Below, one piece after another: positions 36,166 to 44,779 of a stretch of DNA of 64,000 bases. Below the pieces are notes generated by a model, which ran no database searches, was not told where the DNA came from, and saw only the letters and a list, made by a program, of their open reading frames with translations. Each line of letters begins with the position of its first letter. Position 1 is the first letter of the stretch. Location of the stretch: the NCBI RefSeq assembly GCF_900002575.1, contig NZ_LN650648.1, forward strand, positions 1,178,001 through 1,242,000, written 5' to 3'. The stretch comes from Romboutsia hominis. Its GTDB lineage: Bacteria; Bacillota; Clostridia; Peptostreptococcales; Peptostreptococcaceae. A program made the translations under genes and the position numbers.

Positions 36166-37545
36166 TTAATTAACAGTTATTTCTCCTAATTTAAAGTAAT
36201 TAGGTATTATTTCATTATTATTAGCAAATTTAATACTAGGTTTATTATTAGATGGATCTAATATAGATAAAGCTATATTATAATTTCCACTAGATATATG
36301 TGAAGGTAATTTTATAGACGTATTAAAGTTTATATTTCCAGGTAACCAAGTTGTGATATCTTCATCAATATTTAAACTATAAATAATATTATTATTTTTG
36401 TCTATTAATGAAATATTTACAGGCCATTTATAATAAAAAGGAGCCACACCTTCATTTTTTATATTAATATTAAGTTTAAGATTATCATTAGGATTTAAGT
36501 TATTATTAAATTTTACAGTATCTATAACATATCTATACCCTAAGGTTTTTAGTACTTTATCAAAATTATACTGAAATTTCCCTTTTTTATCAGCAGGACA
36601 GTTAGGGCCTATATAGGTTATATGAGTATCTTGTATTTGCTTTATAGTATTATCTATAGAAAAATCTTTTAAAAAATTCATTCCAGAGTTACCACTTGCA
36701 AATTCACCACCAGAAGGTGCATTTTTCCAAAAATCTTTCATAGAAGGTTGATCAACCTTTGTTAGCCAATCTGTATATCCATCATTTAGCCAAGATATAA
36801 ATTCTTTTGTAGAATGTTTATTACCAAGCATATCATTAAATAATCCCATATTATTATCTCTAGCTACTTTGAATGGCCTTCTCATTAATAATTTTTTATT
36901 ATCAAAGTATTTTACATAATGAGAAGCATAAATATTTGCTATTTCTTGTCTAGGAAATGGTATGAAAAAATCATTTGATTGATAAGTATGCCATTCTCCC
37001 CAATGACCTATACTACCTAGAGCTACAAATGCTATGTCAGAAGATTTATTGTATCTATTTGATAAAGCTTTTATGGCTTCTTCGTGATACTTGATTAATT
37101 TTTTATTTTCATAGTTTGGGCTAAATCCACTACCATAAGATATATTATACCAAGTACCGTCCTTATCAATTTCTTTATACAACCAGTTAGGGATATACAT
37201 TTTGTTTTCACTGTTAGGTAAGTCCATAACTAGTCTTATTATTATTTTTACATCTTTGCTTTTCCAATAATCAAAGTTATATTTTTTTTCTATATAATCA
37301 AAATCGTATACTCCTTTTTTAGGTTCTAGTTCGCTAAAATATATATTTGCATAAACTAGTTTGTGTGGTTGAGTGTAATCTGTATATTGTGCATCAGGTG
37401 CCCATCCCATAAAAGGATTATTTAAAACTGCATCTGATTTAGGTGGAGTATATGTATTTTTAGTATTAGTTTTACAAGATACAGCAGTAGTTGATATAAG
37501 TATAAGTGACAATGATGTTAAAAGTGCTTTTATGCGTAGATTCAT
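36166..37545 (-). CDS. Lipoprotein of the DUF4832 glycoside-hydrolase-like family
   Basis: A 459-residue lipoprotein. The signal peptide ends in lipobox TAVSC (about residues 20-24). The ATG at 37557 overlaps GGAGG, so 37545 is used. The TIM-barrel-like catalytic region contains NPFMGWAP, VYANIYFSELEPKKGVYDF, VKIIIRLVMDLP and GSIGHWGEWHTY, with acidic residues placed as in GH42/GH5-like families. A C-terminal beta domain (about 345-459) carries DUF4832. The substrate is unknown. Its position convergent with the Pel operon raises the possibility that it acts on Pel, since PelA of Pseudomonas includes a hydrolase domain absent from the deacetylase here (inference). Confidence 0.8.
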   Translation of the reverse strand: MNLRIKALLTSLSLILISTTAVSCKTNTKNTYTPPKSDAVLNNPFMGWAPDAQYTDYTQPHKLVYANIYFSELEPKKGVYDFDYIEKKYNFDYWKSKDVKIIIRLVMDLPNSENKMYIPNWLYKEIDKDGTWYNISYGSGFSPNYENKKLIKYHEEAIKALSNRYNKSSDIAFVALGSIGHWGEWHTYQSNDFFIPFPRQEIANIYASHYVKYFDNKKLLMRRPFKVARDNNMGLFNDMLGNKHSTKEFISWLNDGYTDWLTKVDQPSMKDFWKNAPSGGEFASGNSGMNFLKDFSIDNTIKQIQDTHITYIGPNCPADKKGKFQYNFDKVLKTLGYRYVIDTVKFNNNLNPNDNLKLNINIKNEGVAPFYYKWPVNISLIDKNNNIIYSLNIDEDITTWLPGNINFNTSIKLPSHISSGNYNIALSILDPSNNKPSIKFANNNEIIPNYFKLGEITVN

Positions 37546-37698
37546 AATTTCCTCCAAATATTAGGTTCTATAGTTTATTATACCTAATATTTAATAAATT
37601 TAGGAATATAAAAATAAGAGTTAAATAGCTATAAATATAAAATATGTTGAAGTTTGTTAAAAAAAATACTATCATTAAATTAGCAGGATTTATAATAT

Positions 37699-37747
37699 AA
37701 AGTCATAAGGGTTTTAATCTATAATAGATTTGTCTTTATGGCTTTTT
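37699..37747 (+). promoter_or_regulatory. Terminator-like leader hairpin (family member 1)
   Basis: AAAGTCATAAGG (37699-37710) pairs over 12 positions, including G-U wobbles, with CTTTATGGCTTT (37734-37745). An inner AATCTA/TAGATT hairpin is nested, and TTTTTGT follows. It lies 38 nt before the methyltransferase start. Sequence of both arms and the T-tract is shared with the hairpin at 42901, suggesting a common attenuator. Confidence 0.6.
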
Positions 37748-37784
37748 GTATTAAAATTAATTTTTTGTTTATCAGAGGTGGAGT

Positions 37785-38621
37785 ATGGAGAATTTAGAGT
37801 ATTGGAAAAAGGAATGGATTAAAGTAGGTAAAGAATATATTTTAAACAAAAACACAGAAGATAAAAATATAAAGGTTTGGGATGAATCTTCAAAAAATTA
37901 TGATGAAACAATTTGTAATAATAGAGTTAAGGATGTTATAGAAAATTTAAAATTAAAGGGATATATTAATGAAAATAGTGAGGTATTAGATATTGGCTGT
38001 GGTACAGGCTCATATTCTATAGAATTAAGTAAAATATGCAAAAAAGTATATGCACTTGATTATTCAGATTGTATGCTTAATATTTTAAAAGAAAAGATAA
38101 AAAGCAATAATATAGATAATATAGAAATTATTAAAGCTAATTGGAATGATATAAACTTAAACAAAGAGAATATGTATAAAAAATTTGACTTAGTAATAAG
38201 TAGCTTAAACCCAGGATGTTATAACCCAAATAGTTTATTAAAAATAAATGAAGCTTCAAACAAAAGTTGTTGTTATATAGCAACAGATGGAAAGTCAAAA
38301 GATGATGTTTTAGAAAAGGCAGATGAATTCATATTAGGAAAAAGGCTAGAATTTTGTGGAGTAAGTGATATTATATATCCATTTAATATATTATATTTTA
38401 GTGGTTATAGACCTAGTATTTTTTATACAGGTACTACTTGGAAATATAAAACAAGTTATGAAGGTTCAGTAAATAAATTAAAAAATAGATATAAAGATTA
38501 CTTAGATAAGCATGAAATCATAGATAAAATAGAAAAATTTGTTAATAGAGAAATTAAAGATGGTACATTTTATCATGAAAGCAAAGTAACTTTAGGGGTT
38601 ATTACTTGGGAAGTTATGTAA
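37785..38621 (+). CDS. Class I SAM-dependent methyltransferase
   Basis: A 278-residue cytosolic enzyme. Motif I VLDIGCGTGSYSIEL (about residues 66-80) and YALDYS bind SAM. The C-terminal part contains IYPFNILYFSGYRPSIFYTGTTW. It is close to methyltransferases often found beside metal or cofactor transport genes in clostridia, but no substrate can be assigned. GAGGTGG precedes the ATG, and the leader has a terminator-like hairpin, so expression may be attenuated. Confidence 0.88.
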   Translation: MENLEYWKKEWIKVGKEYILNKNTEDKNIKVWDESSKNYDETICNNRVKDVIENLKLKGYINENSEVLDIGCGTGSYSIELSKICKKVYALDYSDCMLNILKEKIKSNNIDNIEIIKANWNDINLNKENMYKKFDLVISSLNPGCYNPNSLLKINEASNKSCCYIATDGKSKDDVLEKADEFILGKRLEFCGVSDIIYPFNILYFSGYRPSIFYTGTTWKYKTSYEGSVNKLKNRYKDYLDKHEIIDKIEKFVNREIKDGTFYHESKVTLGVITWEVM

Positions 38622-38819
38622 AAATATAAAAGAAAAATTAAATATCTAAATAATAATTACAAAATTTAGTATAATAGCAAATTTTAATTAGAAATTATAA
38701 TTTTAGAAAAAAAATATAAAAAAACTAATAATATGTTTATGATGATATTTTATGGGTATCTATAAACTATCAACAAGAAAGTTGAACTTACATAAAATAT
38801 TAGTCAGGAGATGTTAAAA

Positions 38820-39083
38820 ATGACATTTAAATCAGAAGTAAAACATATTGAAGAAGAATTAAAAAAAGATGCTGAATGTTTAAAGTATGAACATGAAAGC
38901 AGAAAAGAGTTTAAAGAAGAAAAGCACGAAGCACATAAATTTGCAAAAGAATTAAAGCATCAAATGAAAGAAGAAGATAAAGAAGCAAAAAAAGAAGCAA
39001 AAGAAATAATAAGAGAAGTTAAAAAAGAAGAAAAAGAACTAGTAAAAGAAGTAAATAAAGAATTAAAAGATGAGCTATTATAA
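38820..39083 (+). CDS. Highly charged coiled-coil small protein
   Basis: An 87-residue protein made almost wholly of Lys, Glu, Asp, His and Ala heptads (EEKHEAHKFAKELKHQ, KKEAKEIIREVKKEEKEL), predicted to be one long helix. No signal peptide or membrane segment. The ATG at 38811 abuts AGGAG, so 38820 is chosen. Function unknown. It is a single gene with its own strong terminator, which supports it being real. Confidence 0.8.
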   Translation: MTFKSEVKHIEEELKKDAECLKYEHESRKEFKEEKHEAHKFAKELKHQMKEEDKEAKKEAKEIIREVKKEEKELVKEVNKELKDELL

Positions 39084-39100
39084 TTAAATGGATAATATAT

Positions 39101-39137
39101 AATGAGCAACTTCATATTAATTGAAGTTGCTCATTTT
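39101..39137 (+). terminator. Terminator of the small charged protein
   Basis: AATGAGCAACTTCA pairs with TGAAGTTGCTCATT, then T-tract. In the rest of the 317-bp gap 39084-39400 I see only A/T-rich sequence and no further structured element. Confidence 0.9.
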
Positions 39138-39400
39138 TTAGTATTAAGAATTATTTATGATAGAAAAATTTTGGACTTTTATTTATATAGTAAATTTATG
39201 TTATTTTACTTTTATTAAGTAGATGCATTTTATTAAATATAGATAATTAATAAAAAAATTATAATTTCGTAAAAAAGATAATAAATATAAAGCTTTAAAG
39301 GAAATTTATAGAAATATAAAGAATATATATAAAAAGTTTTAGTTATTAATATTAGATAATATGTAAATAATTAAATCATATAAATTTAAGAGGTGATAAT

Positions 39401-40663
39401 ATGAGCCATATAAGTGCTAAAAATGCTTATAAAAGCTTAGAGGAAAGATTAAATAAATTTCCGCAAGGGGTACCACCATCTAAAACACTTTATGACATAT
39501 TAAAGGTACTATTTACAGAAAGGGAAGCAACTTTAGTAGCACAACTTCCAATAAGACCATTTAGAGTAAAAACAGCAGCTAAAATATGGAGTGTAAGTGA
39601 TAGTGAAGCTTTAAAAATATTAGACTCACTTGCTGCAAAGGCAATACTTTTAGATCTAGAAGATGATAAAGGTAAAAAATATATTCTGCCACCTCCTATG
39701 GCAGGTTTTTTTGAGTTTGCACTAATGAGAACAAGAAATGATATAGACCAAAAACTTTTAGGTGAACTTTACTATCAATATATGAATGTAGAAGAAGATT
39801 TTATAAAAGATTTATTTTATTCGGCAGAAACTAAATTAGGAAGAGTTTATGTACAGGAAGAAGTTTTAACTAATGATGATGAAATAACTATACTTGATTA
39901 TGAAAGAGCAACACATATAATAGAAACTGCAAGCCATATAGGGGTTAGTATGTGTTATTGTAGACATAAAATGGAACATGTAGGAAAGGCTTGTGATGCA
40001 CCTATGGATATATGTATGACCTTTAATAATACTGCAAATTCTTTAATTAAAAATAACTTTGCAAGAAGAATAGATGTATCAGAGTGTAAGGAATTACTTC
40101 ACCAAGCTTATGAAAGTAATTTAGTACAATGTGGAGAAAATGTACAAAAAGGAGTAAATTTTATATGCAATTGTTGTGGATGTTGCTGTGAAGCATTAGT
40201 TGCTGCAAGAGAGTATGGAAGTTTACAACCAGTAGCTACTAGTAGCTTTATACCGTATATAGATTATGATGAGTGTATAAACTGTAAAAAATGTCTAAAT
40301 ACTTGTCCTATATATTCAATAGTAGAAGTAAAAGATAAAGACAAAACTACTATAAAAATAGATGAGGATATATGTCTAGGATGTGGAGTGTGTGCAAGAA
40401 GCTGTCCTAAAAAATGTATACATCTAAAAAAGCGAAAAGAAAAAATAATAACTCCAGCATCATCAGCTCATAGAGTGGTACTTATGGCTATTGAAAAAGG
40501 ACAATTACAAAATTTAATATTTGATAAAGGAGCGCTTCATAGTCACAGAGCTATGGCTTCAATACTTTCTAGTATACTTAAGCTATCTCCTATACATAAA
40601 GCTATGGCAAGTGATCAGATGAAATCTATATATTTAGATAGATTACTTAGAGTAAAAAAATAA
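39401..40663 (+). CDS. 4Fe-4S dicluster protein with winged-helix-like N-terminus
   Basis: A 420-residue protein. Residues 1-110 look like a winged-helix segment (AAKIWSVSDSEALKILDSLAAKA). The middle has cysteine groups MCYCRH and CNCCGCCCEA. Two ferredoxin motifs follow, CINCKKCLNTCP (about residues 295-306) and CLGCGVCARSCP (about 327-338). Such proteins are probably redox carriers or sensors in anaerobes. The next gene, 94 nt downstream, is another ferredoxin-containing protein, so they may act together. GAGGTGATA precedes the ATG. Confidence 0.85.
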   Translation: MSHISAKNAYKSLEERLNKFPQGVPPSKTLYDILKVLFTEREATLVAQLPIRPFRVKTAAKIWSVSDSEALKILDSLAAKAILLDLEDDKGKKYILPPPMAGFFEFALMRTRNDIDQKLLGELYYQYMNVEEDFIKDLFYSAETKLGRVYVQEEVLTNDDEITILDYERATHIIETASHIGVSMCYCRHKMEHVGKACDAPMDICMTFNNTANSLIKNNFARRIDVSECKELLHQAYESNLVQCGENVQKGVNFICNCCGCCCEALVAAREYGSLQPVATSSFIPYIDYDECINCKKCLNTCPIYSIVEVKDKDKTTIKIDEDICLGCGVCARSCPKKCIHLKKRKEKIITPASSAHRVVLMAIEKGQLQNLIFDKGALHSHRAMASILSSILKLSPIHKAMASDQMKSIYLDRLLRVKK

Positions 40664-40757
40664 AAATTATACTTAGTAATCTTAAGATTATTACTTAAAA
40701 TAAAAGAAAAAATAGATATAATTATTATATAAATAAAAGGGTAAGGGGATAAGGTAA

Positions 40758-41864
40758 ATGCAAAAATCAAAAGTATATTTTACTAATTTAAGAACAGACC
40801 AAAATACAAGTTTACTTATGAAATTAGAAAATCTTATAAAAAAAGCAGGGATAGAAAACATTGACTTTAATGGAAAATTTAGTGCTATTAAAATACATTT
40901 TGGAGAACCTGGAAATCTTGCATATTTAAGACCAAACTATTCTAAGGTAGTTGTAGATTTAATAAAGAAAAATGGAGGAAAGCCATTTTTAACAGATTGC
41001 AATACTTTATATGTAGGAAGAAGAAAAAATGCACTAGAACATTTAGATGCAGCATATGAAAATGGATACAATCCATTTACAACAGGATGTCATATAATAA
41101 TAGGTGATGGGCTTAAAGGAACAGATGAAGTCAATGTTAAAATAGATAAAGAGTACATAAAAGAGGCAAAAATAGGTCAGGCAATAATGGATGCTGATAT
41201 AATAATATCTATGAATCACTTTAAAGGTCATGAATCAACAGGATTTGGTGGTGCGCTTAAAAATATAGGTATGGGGTGTGGTTCTAGAGCAGGTAAAATG
41301 GAAATGCACTGTAGTGGTAAGCCTAAAATTAAAGAAATAAAATGTGTATCTTGTGGTGCCTGTAAAAAAGTATGTGCACATGATGCTATTAGTTTTAACG
41401 AAAGCAAAAAAGCAGCTATAAATCATGATAAATGTGTAGGATGTGGTAGATGTATAGGAAATTGTAATTTTGATGCAGTAGGTACTACAACATTTGAAGC
41501 TAATGATATATTAAATAAAAAGATAGCAGAGTATACTTATGCAGTACTTAAAGATAGACAACATTTTCATATAAGTTTTGTAATAGATGTAAGTCCTAAT
41601 TGTGATTGTCATTTTGAAAATGATTTAGCTATAATACCTGATGTAGGTATATTTGCATCATTTGATCCAGTAGCACTTGATATGGCTTGTGTAGATATGG
41701 CAAATAAACAAAGTGTAATAAGTGGAAGTTATTTAGATGAGAAAAAACATAATACACACGATCATTTTATAAATACACACCCTGAAACTAATTGGGAAGT
41801 ATGTGTTGACCATAGTGTAAGTCTTGGTATAGGAAATAAAGAATATGAATTAATAGAAGTATAA
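40758..41864 (+). CDS. DUF362 protein with two [4Fe-4S] clusters
   Basis: A 368-residue protein with a DUF362 domain (AIKIHFGEPGNLAYLRPNYSKVVV, residues 36-59; NHFKGHESTGFGGALKNIGMG, about 155-175) and an inserted bacterial ferredoxin domain, CVSCGACKKVCAHDA and CVGCGRCIGNCNFDA (about 195-240). DUF362 proteins are iron-sulfur proteins of unknown reaction, frequent in anaerobes. Paired with the Fe-S protein upstream; a terminator follows. Confidence 0.9.
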   Translation: MQKSKVYFTNLRTDQNTSLLMKLENLIKKAGIENIDFNGKFSAIKIHFGEPGNLAYLRPNYSKVVVDLIKKNGGKPFLTDCNTLYVGRRKNALEHLDAAYENGYNPFTTGCHIIIGDGLKGTDEVNVKIDKEYIKEAKIGQAIMDADIIISMNHFKGHESTGFGGALKNIGMGCGSRAGKMEMHCSGKPKIKEIKCVSCGACKKVCAHDAISFNESKKAAINHDKCVGCGRCIGNCNFDAVGTTTFEANDILNKKIAEYTYAVLKDRQHFHISFVIDVSPNCDCHFENDLAIIPDVGIFASFDPVALDMACVDMANKQSVISGSYLDEKKHNTHDHFINTHPETNWEVCVDHSVSLGIGNKEYELIEV

Positions 41865-41870
41865 AACAAT

Positions 41871-41911
41871 AAACTAGCTTAAAGTCTATACTAGATTTGA
41901 GCTAGTTTTTT
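41871..41911 (+). terminator. Intrinsic terminator
   Basis: AAACTAGCT pairs with AGCTAGTTT around a 19-nt loop, followed by a T-tract. Confidence 0.8.
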
Positions 41912-41983
41912 ATTTTATTAATTCTTATATATACAAAATAAATGATAAAATTAAATATTTTAAGATAATTATATAAAAAACTA

Positions 41984-42014
41984 TTTACTCTAACATAATG
42001 TTATAGAATAGAAT
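41984..42014 (+). promoter_or_regulatory. MerR-type promoter with 19-bp spacer
   Basis: TTTACT (41984-41989) and TAGAAT (42009-42014) are separated by 19 bp. The spacer contains the 13-bp palindrome TAACATAATGTTA (41991-42003). This over-long spacer with an internal palindrome is the hallmark of MerR-activated promoters and implies autoregulation of the gene that follows. Confidence 0.65.
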
Positions 42015-42033
42015 TTCATTAGGAGGTGTAAAA

Positions 42034-42789
42034 ATGTATAAAATAAGTGAAGTATCAAAATTAACAGGCATAAGTGTAAGAATGTTACACCACTATGATA
42101 GTATAGGTATATTAAGTCCAAGTAGAGAAAATGAATCTAACTATAGATATTACAGTGAAGATGATATATTAAGACTTTATCAAATACTAGTATTTAAGGA
42201 ATTAGACTTTAAATTAAGCGAAATAAAAAATATATTAGATGATAAAAATTTTGATATAGAAAATGCCTTAAGGGTACAAAGAAAACTTATAATGAAAAAG
42301 AAAGAAAGGCTAGAAAATATAATAGATTCTATTGATGAAACAATAAAAAATTTAGGAGAGAATAATATGAGTAAAAAGAATTTTAACGCTTTTAGTTATG
42401 ATGATATTAAAAAGCATGAAGAAAAGTACAAAGAAGAGACAGAAAGAAGATATAAAGATAGTGATGCTTATAAAGAAAGTAGGGAAAAGACATCAAAGTA
42501 TTCAAAAGAAGACTGGGAAAAAATAAGTGAAGAAGCTAATAATATATATATTGAGCTAGCAAATTTAATGGATAAAAATCCAGATGATGAAGAAGTTCAA
42601 GTATTAGTACAAAAATGGAGAGATCATATAAGCAATAATTACTATAACTGTACGGTAGAAATATTTAGAGGATTAGCTCTTATGTATGTAGCAGATGAAA
42701 GATTTACTAAAAATATAGATAAGTATAAAGAAGGGCTTGCTAAATTTTTAAGTGATGCTATGAATGTTTATTGTGATAATAAAAAGTAG
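42034..42789 (+). CDS. MerR-family regulator with TipAS ligand domain
   Basis: A 251-residue regulator. The N-terminal MerR winged helix (YKISEVSKLTGISVRMLHHYDSIGILSPS, residues 2-30) is followed by a dimerisation helix (about 75-115). The C-terminal TipAS domain (about 130-251) contains EVQVLVQKWRDHISNNYYNCT and MYVADERFTKNIDKY. TipAS domains bind thiopeptides and other multidrug ligands and lead to export or resistance. AGGAGGTG precedes the ATG. No drug pump is adjacent, so the wider regulon is unknown. Confidence 0.93.
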   Translation: MYKISEVSKLTGISVRMLHHYDSIGILSPSRENESNYRYYSEDDILRLYQILVFKELDFKLSEIKNILDDKNFDIENALRVQRKLIMKKKERLENIIDSIDETIKNLGENNMSKKNFNAFSYDDIKKHEEKYKEETERRYKDSDAYKESREKTSKYSKEDWEKISEEANNIYIELANLMDKNPDDEEVQVLVQKWRDHISNNYYNCTVEIFRGLALMYVADERFTKNIDKYKEGLAKFLSDAMNVYCDNKK

Positions 42790-42833
42790 TGATAATTTTA
42801 AAATACTAAAAATATTAATAAATAAAATGTTTG

Positions 42834-42952
42834 TTGACAAATAATGCATAAATATATACTATTTATATTGAAAAAAGAATTATTAAATTTAGAAATTAAG
42901 CCATGAAGGTTTACACGAATAATATAAGTGTATCTTCATGGTTTTTGTTTTT
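42834..42952 (+). promoter_or_regulatory. Strong promoter plus terminator-like leader hairpin (family member 2)
   Basis: TTGACA (42834-42839), a 17-bp spacer and TACTAT (42857-42862) form a good sigma-A promoter. The leader ends in a hairpin, CCATGAAG (42901-42908) with CTTCATGG (42934-42941) and inner TACAC/GTGTA, followed by TTTTTGTTTTT and then directly by the ribosome binding site. A terminator between promoter and gene implies attenuation. Both arms resemble the hairpin at 37699. Confidence 0.65.
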
Positions 42953-42966
42953 GGGGGAGAAAACTT

Positions 42967-43485
42967 ATGAAAACTTGGGAAGAAGTAATCAAATTTCATG
43001 GACATGAATGTCCAGGGCTAGCTATAGGGTATTTAGCTTCTAAAGGAGCTAAAGAATACTTAGAATTAGAATTTTCTGAGGATGAAGAGATTGTTTGTAT
43101 AGCTGAAAATGATGCATGTGGATTAGATGCAATACAATTAATGCTTGGATGTACTATAGGTAAGGGGAATTTACTTATAAGACTTAGAGGAAAAAGTGTT
43201 TATCATTTTTATAATAGAAAAAATAATAAATCTGTTAGAATGTCATTAAAAAACAAAAGTAAGAACTTATCAAGAGAGGAATATAAAAATTTTTTGATAA
43301 AGGCTGATCCAAAAGATTTATTTGAATTTAAACCAACTAATATAAAACTTCCAGAAAAGGCTAGATTATTTTTATCCGATACTTGTGAAATATGTAAAGA
43401 GAAATCATCGGAACAATTTATAAGACTTCAAGAGGGAAAGAAGGTTTGCTTAGATTGTTACAGTGATTATAAAAGATTTTTTTAG
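42967..43485 (+). CDS. FmdE-family protein with C-terminal zinc ribbon
   Basis: A 172-residue protein from the ATG at 42967 (GGGGGAG site; the frame is open upstream through the hairpin). The N-terminal FmdE domain has the conserved FHGHECPGLAIGYLASK (about residues 9-25) and ENDACGLDAIQLMLGCTIGKGN, whose His and Cys residues bind a metal in characterised members. The C-terminus has CEICKE and CLDC, a treble-clef zinc finger. Suggested roles are in molybdenum, tungsten or other metal cofactor handling. First gene of a set with a methyltransferase and an ECF S component. Confidence 0.9.
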   Translation: MKTWEEVIKFHGHECPGLAIGYLASKGAKEYLELEFSEDEEIVCIAENDACGLDAIQLMLGCTIGKGNLLIRLRGKSVYHFYNRKNNKSVRMSLKNKSKNLSREEYKNFLIKADPKDLFEFKPTNIKLPEKARLFLSDTCEICKEKSSEQFIRLQEGKKVCLDCYSDYKRFF

Positions 43486-43530
43486 ATATTACTAAGATGG
43501 AAATAATTTATCAAATGGAGGAGATATTCT

Positions 43531-44121
43531 ATGAATCAAGTACAGTTTTTTGATAGTATAGCAAAAGATTGGGACAACATAATAGAAGTAAATGAATTAA
43601 AAATAAATACTCTTTTATCTAAGATAAATATTAAAGATAATCAAAGTATATTAGATGTAGGAACAGGAACTGGCGTATTAATACCTTTTTTAAAAAAATT
43701 AAATAAAACTGGATTTATAAAAGGTGTTGATATATCTATTCAAATGCTAGGTATAGCAAAAGAAAAGTTTAAGGATACTAAAAATTTATCTTTTGAGGTA
43801 TTAAATGTTGAAAACGATAAGGTATATGAAAAGTTTGATAAAATAATTTTATATTCAATGTTTCCACATTTACAAAATAAAACGTTAACTATTAAGTCAT
43901 TAGTAGAAAATAATTTAAAAGAAAATGGGCAACTTATGATAGCTCATTCTAATAGTAGAGAGTTTTTAAATAATATGCATAAAGAAAAAGATGAAACTGT
44001 TAAAAATGATAGGCTTATATGTGTTAAAAAACAAAAGTCATTATTTGAAGATGTAGGGTTAAATGTAAGTGAAGCTTTTGAAAATGATGAAATTTATTAT
44101 TTAATAATAGATAAAAATTAA
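43531..44121 (+). CDS. Class I SAM-dependent methyltransferase
   Basis: A 196-residue enzyme with motif I ILDVGTGTGVLIPFL (about residues 37-51) and GVDISIQML. GGAGGAG precedes the ATG. It lies between FmdE and an ECF S component on one transcript and may modify the ligand or cofactor transported by that system (inference). Confidence 0.88.
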   Translation: MNQVQFFDSIAKDWDNIIEVNELKINTLLSKINIKDNQSILDVGTGTGVLIPFLKKLNKTGFIKGVDISIQMLGIAKEKFKDTKNLSFEVLNVENDKVYEKFDKIILYSMFPHLQNKTLTIKSLVENNLKENGQLMIAHSNSREFLNNMHKEKDETVKNDRLICVKKQKSLFEDVGLNVSEAFENDEIYYLIIDKN

Positions 44122-44148
44122 TAATTTAACTTTTAGGGGGATATTTTT

Positions 44149-44670
44149 ATGAAAACAAAAAAAATAATTTTATCGGGAATATTTATTGCATTTGGAATTA
44201 TATTACCTATGTTTTTCCATACATTTAATATGGCAGGATCAATATTTTTACCAATGCATATACCAGTTTTAATAGGTGGATTTTTATTAGGACCACTTTA
44301 TGGAGGATTAGTAGGATTATTGACACCTATATTAAGTGGGTTTATGACAGGTATGCCACCATTAGTTCCAGTTATGCCTATAATGGCTTTTGAATTATGT
44401 GCATACGGAGTTATAAGTGGATTTTTATTTGAAAAAACTAATAAAATATATATAAGTCTTATAGGTGCTATGATAGGTGGTAGATTATTTGCTGTTTTGG
44501 GGGCATTCATTGTTTCTTTAACTATAGCACCAAAAGTTAGTCCATTTATGTTTGTATTTGGAGATTTAGCTAAAGCTATTCCTGGAATGCTTATACAACT
44601 AATATTTATTCCAATTTTAATTAAGTTTACAACTAAAAATCCAGAGATAAAGAGAAGCTTAGCTTCTTAA
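44149..44670 (+). CDS. ECF transporter S component
   Basis: A 173-residue protein with six hydrophobic helices and the small-residue pattern of ECF S components (AFGIILPMFFH, LPMHIPVLIGGFLLGPLYGGLVGLLTPILSGFMTG, IGAMIGGRLFAVLGA). It would use the shared EcfA/T energising module encoded elsewhere. The substrate is not identifiable. Neighbours encoding FmdE and a methyltransferase point to a metal complex or cofactor precursor. GGGGG precedes the ATG; a terminator follows. Confidence 0.88.
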   Translation: MKTKKIILSGIFIAFGIILPMFFHTFNMAGSIFLPMHIPVLIGGFLLGPLYGGLVGLLTPILSGFMTGMPPLVPVMPIMAFELCAYGVISGFLFEKTNKIYISLIGAMIGGRLFAVLGAFIVSLTIAPKVSPFMFVFGDLAKAIPGMLIQLIFIPILIKFTTKNPEIKRSLAS

Positions 44671-44710
44671 AAATTATATAAGATAAAAAAATAGATTTTC
44701 AAAATATTAA

Positions 44711-44750
44711 AAATAAAAGAGTAGGTAAAAATTTACCTACTCTTTTATTT
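44711..44750. terminator. Bidirectional terminator
   Basis: AAATAAAAGAGTAGGTAAA and its complement form a 19-20-bp stem with almost no loop. It serves the ECF gene and the convergent antiporter. Confidence 0.88.
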
Positions 44751-44779
44751 TATAAAATATAAAAATTTATATATATCTA

